A stretch of 64,000 nucleotides of DNA from NCBI GenBank assembly GCA_045661305.1, contig JAZRFJ010000036.1, positions 3,829 to 67,828 of the forward strand. Direction: 5' to 3'. Below are positions 1-8,189 of the stretch, piece after piece; the first letter of the stretch is position 1; every line of letters begins with the position of its first letter. The position numbers and the translations under genes are program-made. This DNA is from UMGS1840 sp045661305. GTDB taxonomy: Bacteria; Bacillota; Clostridia; UMGS1840. Under the pieces are notes generated by a model that searched no databases, was not told the DNA's origin, and saw only the letters and a program-made list of their open reading frames with translations.

Positions 1-401
1 TCACGCATTTCTTCAGAGGTAAGGTCACACACATATGCTTTACCATCTTTTATAAGCTTGCAGGCAAACTCATAGCATTTATCAAAATAGTCTGAGCCGT
101 AAAAAATTCCGCCATCAGGCTCAGCACCGAGCCATTTTAAATCTTCATAGATTGACTGAACATATTCGTCATCTTCCTTTGCAGGATTTGTATCATCATA
201 TCTTAAATTGAATTTACCGCCATATTTTTTTGCAGTCATATAGTTAATCCATATAGCCTTTGCAGAGCCGATATGAAGATATCCATTTGGCTCAGGCGGA
301 AAACGGGTATGCACCTTAGTAGCTTTACCCTCTTTTAAATCTTCATCAATAAATTCATGTATAAAATTGTTTTCAATTTCACAAATATTTTCTATACCCA
401 T
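1..401 (-). CDS. glnS: Glutaminyl-tRNA synthetase, N-terminal part (runs off left edge)
   Basis: Attaches glutamine to tRNA-Gln in the cytoplasm. Only the first ~133 codons are in the window; the gene continues beyond base 1. The translated start reads MGIENICEIE, followed by the class I signature region VHTRFPPEPNGYLHIGSAKA (HIGS is the ATP-binding HIGH-type motif, about residues 42-45), then NLRYDDTNP and a WLG...GSDYFD block. These are typical of GlnS rather than GltX. The ATG at 401 lies inside the 3' end of gltX: the two overlap by 10 bases, so they are co-transcribed and probably translationally coupled. Many Clostridia make Gln-tRNA with GatCAB instead; a true GlnS beside gltX is notable. 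Product confidence is high; the rest of the gene is unseen. Confidence 0.9.
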   Translation of the reverse strand, partial: MGIENICEIENNFIHEFIDEDLKEGKATKVHTRFPPEPNGYLHIGSAKAIWINYMTAKKYGGKFNLRYDDTNPAKEDDEYVQSIYEDLKWLGAEPDGGIFYGSDYFDKCYEFACKLIKDGKAYVCDLTSEEMR

Positions 402-2032
402 TTCTCAATTCTCTCTTTCACTTTATCTTTACCAAGCACCTTAAATACATCATACATATCAGGTGTATTCATTCTTCCGCACACAGCTACTCTTATTACT
501 GTACTTACATGTGCAATATTTCCTTTGAAATCCTGCGGATTTTTTTTGTATTCCTTCATATTTGTTGTATAGCCGTATTTTTCGCTTATCTGTTTTATTT
601 TATTAAACCATTCGCCCGAATCATCATTTTCATCATAAGTGCTTAAATAATCAGCTAAAATATTTTTTCTGTCGTCTTCTAAAACTTCTTTGGGGAATGT
701 ATAATCAGGCTCATAAATTTCATCGAAGAAGTATGAAATATAATCCTTTATCTGAGAAAGCCTTGCAATATCCTTTCTTGGTTTTGCACCACCTCTTCCG
801 ATATTAAGGATTGCTATTGTCTTTTCCTTATTTTCTAAAAGAAGTTTATAAAAATCAGCATCATAATTCTTCGCATATTCCAAAACAAGTTCATAAACAT
901 CTTCTGCTTTCATTAAAGAAATATAATTCTTTGAAACATCATCTAACTTAACCAAGTCAAAAAGTGCACCTGAAACTGACATTTTCTTAGGTGAAAACGG
1001 AAATTCCTTATATGATTTATCAGGATTTTTATCTGCCCATTCTTCAAAATTTGAATTAAGGAGCGTCATAAGATAATTAAGCACACAAACAGGAACATAG
1101 CCTTCTTTTTTATAATACTCGAGTGCAAGCTCAGGGTCTTTTCTTTTGGTAAGCTTTCTCTTTGTATCCCCGTCCATTTTCATAAGCGGTGAAATGTGCA
1201 TATATTTAGGAGCTTTTAGTTCCAATGCTCTGAATAACTGTAAATGTATCGGCAATGTTGCAAGCCACTCGTCACCTCTTACAACATGGGTTGTCCCCAT
1301 AAGATAGTCATCTACTACATGGGCAAAATGATATGTCGGTATTCCGTCTGATTTTAAAATAACAATATCCATATCATTTTCAGTAAGCTCTAAATCACCT
1401 TTTACAAGGTCTGTAAACTTGAATTTATTATTAACATTCCCCTCGCTTTTAAATCTTACAACATAAGGAACATTATTATTAATTTTTTCTTCAATTTCTT
1501 CTAAAGAAAGCTCACGGCATCTCGCCCATTTTCCGCGATAACCGATATTGTCTTCTTTTTCTTCCTCTTGTTTTTTTCTTAAATCATTGAGGTCTTCCTC
1601 ACTGCAAAAGCAAGGATATGCTTTACCTAAAAGCATAAGTTTTTTTACAAATGCCTTATAAATATTCTCACGCTGTCGTTGCTTATATGGACCATATATT
1701 CCGTTTTCCCCGTCTATCGTTGCACCCTCATCAAATGTAATGTCAAAATCTCCGAGTGCCTTAATAATAGCCTCAACACCGCCCTCAACCTCTCTTTTCT
1801 GGTCGGTATCTTCTATTCTTAAATATAAAGTACCGTCTCCTAAATGAGCAAGTCTTTCGTTTGTAAGAGCAGCATAAAGATTTCCAAGATGCATAAACCC
1901 TGTTGGGCTTGGTGCCATTCTTGTAACCTTACTTCCCTCTTTTAATTCTCTTTTAGGGTATTTCTCAAAAATTTCTTCCAATGACGGAAGCGGTTTATCA
2001 AAAATTAAGTCAGTAAGTTTTTTATAATCCAT
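392..2032 (-). CDS. gltX: Glutamyl-tRNA synthetase
   Basis: Class I aminoacyl-tRNA synthetase charging tRNA-Glu. 546 codons, longer than the usual 470-500 because about 30 residues precede the catalytic fold. The HIGH-type motif is HLGN at residues 48-51 after MAPSPTGFM; the KMSKS-type loop is KLTKR near residue 295 after GDTKR. The start at 2032 has GGAGACAGG upstream. A strong promoter (TTGACA/TATAAT) lies just upstream, so gltX heads a gltX-glnS operon. Its last 10 bases are the first 10 of glnS. It could be non-discriminating in principle, but the adjacent glnS argues that it charges only tRNA-Glu (inference). Confidence 0.93.
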   Translation of the reverse strand: MDYKKLTDLIFDKPLPSLEEIFEKYPKRELKEGSKVTRMAPSPTGFMHLGNLYAALTNERLAHLGDGTLYLRIEDTDQKREVEGGVEAIIKALGDFDITFDEGATIDGENGIYGPYKQRQRENIYKAFVKKLMLLGKAYPCFCSEEDLNDLRKKQEEEKEDNIGYRGKWARCRELSLEEIEEKINNNVPYVVRFKSEGNVNNKFKFTDLVKGDLELTENDMDIVILKSDGIPTYHFAHVVDDYLMGTTHVVRGDEWLATLPIHLQLFRALELKAPKYMHISPLMKMDGDTKRKLTKRKDPELALEYYKKEGYVPVCVLNYLMTLLNSNFEEWADKNPDKSYKEFPFSPKKMSVSGALFDLVKLDDVSKNYISLMKAEDVYELVLEYAKNYDADFYKLLLENKEKTIAILNIGRGGAKPRKDIARLSQIKDYISYFFDEIYEPDYTFPKEVLEDDRKNILADYLSTYDENDDSGEWFNKIKQISEKYGYTTNMKEYKKNPQDFKGNIAHVSTVIRVAVCGRMNTPDMYDVFKVLGKDKVKERIEKWV

Positions 2033-2073
2033 AATAACCTGTCTCCTGTGAATATAGCATTATATTATATTTT

Positions 2074-2102
2074 ATTATACTACCAATAAGCTTATTTGTC
2101 AA
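2074..2102 (-). promoter_or_regulatory. Housekeeping promoter of gltX-glnS
   Basis: On the minus strand TTGACA (2097-2102), a 17-bp spacer and TATAAT (2074-2079) form a consensus sigma-A promoter about 40 bp upstream of the gltX start. The -35 box overlaps the U-tract of the eda terminator. Confidence 0.85.
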
Positions 2103-2134
2103 TAAAAAAGAGGCACTTTTTTACAAAGTGCCTC
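2101..2134 (-). terminator. Intrinsic terminator after the KDPG aldolase gene
   Basis: A GAGGCACTT / AAGTGCCTC stem (2110-2134) followed on the minus strand by a run of T, 18 bases past the eda stop codon. Confidence 0.85.
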
Positions 2135-2151
2135 GAAGAAAACATTTAAAA

Positions 2152-3114
2152 TTATTTTGTTATAAGATGAACAGCAAATCCGCCAATTTCATCTTTAAGA
2201 TAAACAAACTTCAAATTGCCTTTATCGTCATATTTTTTAGTTTCTTCCAAAAATTCAACGCCCATTCTCTTAAGATATGAATATGCTCTTGGAACAGAAT
2301 TTGTGCTTATTGCAATATGACCGTTTGTGCCAGCTCCCATCATATACATAGCTTCAATAGGCTTTCCTGCAAATGCTGATGATTCACCTATTTTGGTTTC
2401 AAAACCAAAAATAGATGAAAATGCTGTTGCAACAGCTATTCCGTCTTCTTTTGATTTTGTATTGATACCTATATGCTTAAGGTCAAAACCAAGCATAGTA
2501 TGAACAGCTTCTTTTGTAAGCTTTGTTATTTCATCAAATTTCTTTTCGTTTATAAGTTCACCCTTAACCATCCAGCTTCCGCCGCAAGCAAGGATTTTAG
2601 AAAACCCAAGATATTCATTAAGGTTTTTCGCACTTATTCCGCCTGTTGGCATGAATTTAATATTACCGTAAGGTGCTGACATAGCCTTTATCATATTAAG
2701 ACCGCCTGCCGCTTCTGCAGGAAAGAATTTAACAACACTAAGACCAAGCTCAATAGCCTGTTCAATGTCAGATGGATTTGCACAGCCAGGTGTAACAGGA
2801 ATGTTTTTATCAACGCAATATTTTACAACCTTAGGGTTAAGTCCAGGACTTACAATAAATTTTGCACCTGCATTTACAGCTTTATCAACCTGTTCACAAG
2901 TAAGAACTGTTCCTGCACCTACAAACATTTCAGGGCAATTTTCGGAAATAAGTCTGATTGCTTCTTCAGCCGCATCAGTTCTGAAAGTAACCTCCGCAAC
3001 AGGAAGACCGCCTGCAATAAGTGCTTTAGCCAAAGGCACTGCGTCATTAGCATCATCGATTTTTACAACAGGTACTATACCATAATCACCGATTTGTTTT
3101 AAAACTTCATTCAT
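2152..3114 (-). CDS. eda: KDPG/KHG aldolase fused to a VOC (glyoxalase-like) domain
   Basis: Class I aldolase that cleaves 2-keto-3-deoxy-6-phosphogluconate (and possibly 4-hydroxy-2-oxoglutarate) to pyruvate plus an aldehyde. Residues 1-205 are the aldolase barrel: E41 in AEVTFRT and the Schiff-base lysine K129 in VVKFFPAE, with GAGT and PTGGI phosphate-loop motifs. Residues about 212-320 are an extra vicinal-oxygen-chelate-like domain beginning LKHIGINT and ending GGFAVHLITK. Plain Eda proteins are about 205-215 residues, so this is a fusion. RBS is GGAGAGG before the ATG. It is a single-gene unit with its own promoter and terminator. The partner kinase for a KDPG pathway is not in the window, so the in vivo substrate is unproven. 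Confidence 0.88.
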   Translation of the reverse strand: MNEVLKQIGDYGIVPVVKIDDANDAVPLAKALIAGGLPVAEVTFRTDAAEEAIRLISENCPEMFVGAGTVLTCEQVDKAVNAGAKFIVSPGLNPKVVKYCVDKNIPVTPGCANPSDIEQAIELGLSVVKFFPAEAAGGLNMIKAMSAPYGNIKFMPTGGISAKNLNEYLGFSKILACGGSWMVKGELINEKKFDEITKLTKEAVHTMLGFDLKHIGINTKSKEDGIAVATAFSSIFGFETKIGESSAFAGKPIEAMYMMGAGTNGHIAISTNSVPRAYSYLKRMGVEFLEETKKYDDKGNLKFVYLKDEIGGFAVHLITK

Positions 3115-3149
3115 ATTTTAATACCTCTCCTATGTATTTTAATAGTTTA

Positions 3150-3178
3150 ATTTTAGCAGAAAATTTTAAAAATTTCAA
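3150..3178 (-). promoter_or_regulatory. Promoter of eda
   Basis: Minus-strand TTGAAA (3173-3178), 17-bp spacer, TAAAAT (3150-3155), about 36 bp upstream of the ATG. Confidence 0.7.
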
Positions 3179-3227
3179 CTTATCAAAAAATACATATCAA
3201 TTAATAACATAAAACTATCAAAATATG

Positions 3228-6200
3228 CTACATCATATCAAAAATTGATATTTGCGGAGAATCAGGAAGTCCCTCTAAACACCCGAGTGCTGTAAGCTGT
3301 TCAATATGTGTTTTTGAAAGCTTGGTACGGGATAGAAGCTCCTCTTTTGATGAAAATACACCGTTTTGTCTTGCCTCAACAATTGTTTCTGCAGCAGCCG
3401 CACCAAGTCCTTTGATTGCAGTAAAAGGCAATCTCAGACAATTATTATCAACGATAAACTTCTGTGCATCCGACTTATAAAGGTCAACAGGTGCAAATGA
3501 AATACCACGCTTTTGCATTTCGTTACACATTCCAAGAAGTGTGATAATATTTTTATCCTTTTGCTTTAAGTCACTCATATTATTATACTGCTCTATATAA
3601 TGCTCAACCTTATCTCCAACCATCATATCTATATCAAAGTCATCTGCTCTTATAGAAAAATATGTTGCATAATATTCAAGCGGGTAATGCACTTTAAAAT
3701 ATGCGATTCTAAATGCCATCATAACATAAGCAACAGCATGTGCTTTAGGGAACATATACTGTATTTTTTCACAGCTGTTAATATACCACTGAGGAACATT
3801 ATTTGCTCTCATTTCCTCCTGATATTTTTCCCATTTATCTTCTTTTCCTTTCGCCACCTTTCCCTTACGCACAGATTCCATAATCGAAAAAGCATTTTTA
3901 GGCTCAACACCCATATGAATAAGATAAATCATAATATCGTCTCTGGTACAAATAGCATCTTTAAGGGTACAAATCCCATTTACAATCAAATCCTGAGCAT
4001 TACCAAGCCAAACATCAGTACCGTGAGAAAGTCCTGCAATACGGACAAGCTCTGCAAAGGTTGTAGGTTTGGTATCAATAAGCATCTGTCTTGTAAAGCC
4101 TGTACCAAATTCAGGGAGTCCGAGAGTTCCTACCTTAGACCCGATATCTTCTTCTGTTACACCGAGTGCATCCGTATTTAAGAAAAGTGACATTGTTTTT
4201 TCATCGTCAAGAGGAATGCTTTTCGGGTCTTTTCCTGTCAAATCCTGAAGCATTCTTATCATAGCAGGGTCGTCGTGACCAAGCAGGTCGAGCTTTAATA
4301 AACAATCGTGAAGATATGTATACTGGAAGTGTGTTGTTATTATATCACTTTGGGGGTCATCGGCAGGATGTGCAATAGGTGTAAATTCATAAACCTCGTA
4401 TTCTTTAGGCACAATCATAACACCGCCGGGGTGCTGACCTGTTGTTTTCTTTACACCGTTACATCCGATAGATAAACGCATCATTTCTGCATTGTTATAT
4501 GAAATGCCTTTTTCCTCACAATACTTTTTAACATAACCAAAAGCATTCTTTTCAGCAATAGTACCTATCGTTCCTGCTCTAAAAACATGCCCCTCACCAA
4601 AAAGCTCTTCTGTGTATTTATGAATTGTCGGCTGATATTCACCCGCAAAGTTAAGGTCAATATCAGGCTCTTTATCACCTGCAAAACCAAGAAAGGTTTC
4701 AAATGGTATATCGTGTCCGTCCCGTATCATATCAGTATTACAGTTCGGACAATTTTTCGGTGGCATATCACAGCCTGAACTGTATGAGCCGTCCTCTATA
4801 AATTCGCTGTGCTTACAATTCGGGCATACATAGTGTGGACAAAGTGAATTAACCTCTGTAATATCAGATAAAAACGCAACAAATGATGAGCCGACAGAAC
4901 CTCTTGAGCCAACAAGGTAGCCATCATCAAGTGATTTTTTTACAAGCTTTTGTGCAATTATATACATAACGGCATATCCGTTTGAAATAATGGAATCAAG
5001 CTCTCTGTCCATTCTTTTCTGCACAAGCTCAGGAAGTGGGTCACCATATATTCTTTTAGCCTTTGCAACTGACATTTCTCTTAACTCCTCGTCAGAGCCT
5101 GGAATTGACGGAGGACATTTTTTCTCAGGGATAGGAACAATCATATCATCTATCATATCACAGATAGCATTAGGATTTGTGATTACAATTTCTCTTTTTA
5201 TGTCATCATCAAGATAGTAAAACTCATCTAACATTTCCTCAGTTGTACGCAAATAAAGCGGTGCCTGATTATCAGCATCAGAAAAACCGTGTCCATACAT
5301 TATTATTTTCCTAAATACACTGTCTGTTGGATTTAAGAAATGAACATCGCCTGTTGCGACAGTCATTTTCCCTAATTTTCTTCCGAGGTCAATTATCTTC
5401 TTATTTATATTTATAAGCTCATCTGTTGAGTTTACTGTGCCGTTTTCAAGCATAAAATTATTGTTGCCAAGGGGCTGAATTTCAAGGTAATCATAGAAAT
5501 TTGCTATTTTTTCAATATCCTCTTCCTTTGCACCTGAAAGTATTGCCTGATAAAGCTCGCCCGCCTCACAAGCACTTCCGTAAATAAGTCCCTCTCGCAT
5601 ACTATGAAGCTCGCTTTTTAACATTCTCGGTCTCTTTTTATAGAAGTGTTTCAAGTTTGAATTTGAAATAAGCTTATACAGATTCACAAGTCCTGTTTGA
5701 TTTTTAACAAGGATTATTGCATGATACGGATTGTTCTTATAAGCATTATTTGGTAAAGCAGCATTAAGCTCCTTAAAAGTTTTAATTCCTTTTTCTCTTG
5801 CTTTTTCGATAAGTACATTAAAAATTCCAAACAGACATTCTGTGTCATTAACAGCTCTGTGTGCACCCTCTAAAGAAATATTTAGTTCTTTTGCAATTGT
5901 ACCAAGCTTATGGTTTTTAAAATCAGTAAAAATTCTTCGCGAAAAATCAAGCGTGTCAAGATAAGGATTTTTCATCTCTAATCCAAGTCTTTTACATGCC
6001 ATATTCAAAAAACCGACATCAAACGAGGCATTATGTGCAACTAATATACTATCCCCTATAAAATCAAGAAATTCAGGTATAATTTCTCTTTCTGTCGGCT
6101 CATTTTCCACCATATCCTGAGTTATATTTGTAAGCTGTGTGATTTTGCCAGGGATAGAACGCTCGGGATTAACAAATTTTGAAAATCTGTCAATAATTTT

Positions 6201-7577
6201 TCCGTTTTTACACTTTACTGCACCTATCTCAATAATTCTGTCATTTTCAGCAGCAACACCCGTAGTTTCAAAGTCAAAAACAGTAATTTCGGCATCTGAA
6301 AAATCATAGTCCTTTTCACCAACATATATTTGGGCAAAATCGTCAACCAAATATGCCTCTACACCGTATATAACTTTTATCCCTAACTTTTTCCCAAGAG
6401 CATATGCCTCAGGATATGCCTGCAAGACTCCATGGTCAGTTACAGCTATTGCTTTATGTCCCCATTTATGTGCCTGCTTTATTAAATCTTTAACATCGCT
6501 CATACCATCGGTGGCAGACATTGTTGTATGTAAATGAAGCTCTATTCTTTTTTCTTCACTTTCGTCTTTTCTTACTTTTTTATCTATCTGTTGAATAGAA
6601 AACGGCTGAACAACAACGTCTTTTAAATAATCATCAAATTTTGCTACACCTGTCATCTTTATACAAGTGCCAACAGTAAGTCTTCCTTTTACAAGATTAT
6701 ATGCTTCTTTATTCTTAAAAAATTTCTTTACCATTATAGATGATGTACCGTCTGTTACATACATCATAAAAATAACCGATTCATTTTTTGTGACCTTGTC
6801 CTCGGTAAAGAAAATTTCCCCCTCAACCAAAACATTGCCTGTATTTTGATTGATATATTGCATTTGTGTGATTTCTCCACCCTCAATCAAATTACCTATT
6901 ATAACACTTTCAAGCTTTTTCTTTTCCTCGGGATGTTCTTCTAAATATTTTTTATATTCTTCCTTTTCTCTCTTTTTTTCAGCTCGTTCTTCTCTTTTTT
7001 TCTCTTTAATCTGCTCTGCTCTTTCAAGTGCAAGTTTGCCTTCTTCTTCTATTATTTCAGCAAGCTCTTCATCCCTTTTTAAGATATATTCATCTATATC
7101 TGCATTAAATTCAACAGTATCCTTAAACACAACTTTAATATCAAGTGAAAACTCACTCTTAATAAGCTTTTCTATTTCTTCTGCTACTTTATTAGCAGTA
7201 AGCATATCAGCTCCGTGTGTTCTTAAATACACTGTAAATAAATCATCATTAAGCTCTGCATATGAACCCTCGATAAATGTTTTTAACGCAGGAAATTTAA
7301 GAGAAAGATATGTAAGAATATGAATATAGTAATTTTCATCAAACAAGTCCGCATCATATTTTGTATATATTTTTATGAAATTCAAATTATACACTCTTTT
7401 TATATCACCTGCTATTGCCATAATAGCATTTTTATCAATTATTTTTTTTGAGCGTACAGTTATTTCAAGCTTTCTGTCTTCTTTTATAAAGTTTTTTTCC
7501 TCTATAACACACTCCGAAAAAACATCAGCATATTTTTTTACTTGTTCTGACTCCGAAAAAAGCTCCAAAAATGTCAT
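3228..7577 (-). CDS. polC: DNA polymerase III alpha subunit, PolC type
   Basis: Main replicative DNA polymerase of Bacillota with built-in 3'-5' proofreading. The ATG at 7577 is preferred (1449 codons) because GAGGTGAG sits six bases before it; an in-frame upstream ATG at 7637 lacks this. Domain order: N-terminal region, charged coiled segment rich in EEK/REE (~170-230), OB fold (~260-325), PHP domain starting LHLHTTMSATDGM (~346), inserted DEDD exonuclease with VFDFETTG (~434), rest of PHP, a Cys4-type zinc motif (CPNC...CPNC, ~915-945), polymerase core with PDIDLNF (~974), helix-hairpin-helix and C-terminal SIFDMM. The length matches B. subtilis PolC closely. It has its own promoter just inside the end of nrdG. 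Confidence 0.97.
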   Translation of the reverse strand: MTFLELFSESEQVKKYADVFSECVIEEKNFIKEDRKLEITVRSKKIIDKNAIMAIAGDIKRVYNLNFIKIYTKYDADLFDENYYIHILTYLSLKFPALKTFIEGSYAELNDDLFTVYLRTHGADMLTANKVAEEIEKLIKSEFSLDIKVVFKDTVEFNADIDEYILKRDEELAEIIEEEGKLALERAEQIKEKKREERAEKKREKEEYKKYLEEHPEEKKKLESVIIGNLIEGGEITQMQYINQNTGNVLVEGEIFFTEDKVTKNESVIFMMYVTDGTSSIMVKKFFKNKEAYNLVKGRLTVGTCIKMTGVAKFDDYLKDVVVQPFSIQQIDKKVRKDESEEKRIELHLHTTMSATDGMSDVKDLIKQAHKWGHKAIAVTDHGVLQAYPEAYALGKKLGIKVIYGVEAYLVDDFAQIYVGEKDYDFSDAEITVFDFETTGVAAENDRIIEIGAVKCKNGKIIDRFSKFVNPERSIPGKITQLTNITQDMVENEPTEREIIPEFLDFIGDSILVAHNASFDVGFLNMACKRLGLEMKNPYLDTLDFSRRIFTDFKNHKLGTIAKELNISLEGAHRAVNDTECLFGIFNVLIEKAREKGIKTFKELNAALPNNAYKNNPYHAIILVKNQTGLVNLYKLISNSNLKHFYKKRPRMLKSELHSMREGLIYGSACEAGELYQAILSGAKEEDIEKIANFYDYLEIQPLGNNNFMLENGTVNSTDELININKKIIDLGRKLGKMTVATGDVHFLNPTDSVFRKIIMYGHGFSDADNQAPLYLRTTEEMLDEFYYLDDDIKREIVITNPNAICDMIDDMIVPIPEKKCPPSIPGSDEELREMSVAKAKRIYGDPLPELVQKRMDRELDSIISNGYAVMYIIAQKLVKKSLDDGYLVGSRGSVGSSFVAFLSDITEVNSLCPHYVCPNCKHSEFIEDGSYSSGCDMPPKNCPNCNTDMIRDGHDIPFETFLGFAGDKEPDIDLNFAGEYQPTIHKYTEELFGEGHVFRAGTIGTIAEKNAFGYVKKYCEEKGISYNNAEMMRLSIGCNGVKKTTGQHPGGVMIVPKEYEVYEFTPIAHPADDPQSDIITTHFQYTYLHDCLLKLDLLGHDDPAMIRMLQDLTGKDPKSIPLDDEKTMSLFLNTDALGVTEEDIGSKVGTLGLPEFGTGFTRQMLIDTKPTTFAELVRIAGLSHGTDVWLGNAQDLIVNGICTLKDAICTRDDIMIYLIHMGVEPKNAFSIMESVRKGKVAKGKEDKWEKYQEEMRANNVPQWYINSCEKIQYMFPKAHAVAYVMMAFRIAYFKVHYPLEYYATYFSIRADDFDIDMMVGDKVEHYIEQYNNMSDLKQKDKNIITLLGMCNEMQKRGISFAPVDLYKSDAQKFIVDNNCLRLPFTAIKGLGAAAAETIVEARQNGVFSSKEELLSRTKLSKTHIEQLTALGCLEGLPDSPQISIFDMM

Positions 7578-7604
7578 ATTCTCACCTCTTTTAAAGACAT
7601 ATAA

Positions 7605-7627
7605 AACAGCCTTGATATAAGGCTGTT
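7605..7627 (-). other. Stem-loop in the polC leader / after nrdG
   Basis: AACAGCCTT ... AAGGCTGTT is a 9-bp perfect stem with a five-base loop followed by TTTTATATG on the minus strand. It lies after the nrdG stop, downstream of the polC promoter and 28 bases before the polC ATG. It may end nrdDG transcripts, attenuate polC or protect the 5' end. Confidence 0.6.
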
Positions 7628-7635
7628 CTACATTC

Positions 7636-7664
7636 ATTATAAACTATTTTTTAAATTATGTCAA
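7636..7664 (-). promoter_or_regulatory. Promoter of polC overlapping the nrdG stop codon
   Basis: Minus-strand TTGACA (7659-7664), 17-bp spacer, TATAAT (7636-7641). The spacer contains the nrdG stop codon (7651-7653). Confidence 0.8.
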
Positions 7665-8181
7665 TATCATCATTCCACAAAATAACACTATTTTTTTCTA
7701 TACTTTTTTTCACATCAATTATTCTTTGGTTTTCCGAGCCTTTGAAACGAAGATTTTCTTTAAAGTATTTTTTTTCAAATCTTCCGTCAACCAAAACATC
7801 GCAATATGAAAGTAAGCATTTTTTCTTTTCATCTGCCATTATTTCTTCAAAAGTATAGCCCGAATAAATCCATATTGTTTTATTTGTGTTACTTTTTATA
7901 TACTCTGACAATCTGATAAGTCCGTCTGCCTGACAAAAGGGCTCACCGCCGCTGTATGTAATATTTGTAAAACTACTTTTGGTAAGCTTTTTATAAATTT
8001 CATCTAAGCTTTCCATATGCCCGTTCTTTTCTTCCCATGTTTCAGGGTTATGACATCCATCACAATGATGAGGACAAAAGCATACAAAAAGCACATCACG
8101 AAAACCTTCTCCGTCAACCGAAGAGCTGTATGTTATATCAACAATATTCAAAAAAGTATTTTTTAATTTAAGTTCTTCCAT
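7651..8181 (-). CDS. nrdG: Anaerobic ribonucleotide reductase activating enzyme
   Basis: Radical-SAM activase that generates the glycyl radical on NrdD using S-adenosylmethionine and a [4Fe-4S] cluster. 176 codons, typical length. The cluster motif CX3CX2C is seen as CPHHCDGC, followed by HNPETW; a GGEPF SAM-binding motif (TYSGGEPF) follows. It lies 8 bases downstream of nrdD in the same direction, so the two form an operon under the NrdR-box promoter upstream of nrdD. Confidence 0.94.
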   Translation of the reverse strand: MEELKLKNTFLNIVDITYSSSVDGEGFRDVLFVCFCPHHCDGCHNPETWEEKNGHMESLDEIYKKLTKSSFTNITYSGGEPFCQADGLIRLSEYIKSNTNKTIWIYSGYTFEEIMADEKKKCLLSYCDVLVDGRFEKKYFKENLRFKGSENQRIIDVKKSIEKNSVILWNDDIDII

Positions 8182-8189
8182 TTTTTCTC

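Noticed and set aside
3600..4181. 193-codon plus-strand ORF opposite polC (and similar antisense ORFs at 25600-26208, 55926-56486)
   Set aside because: They lie fully inside well-supported genes on the other strand, have no RBS and show compositional shadows of the real codons.
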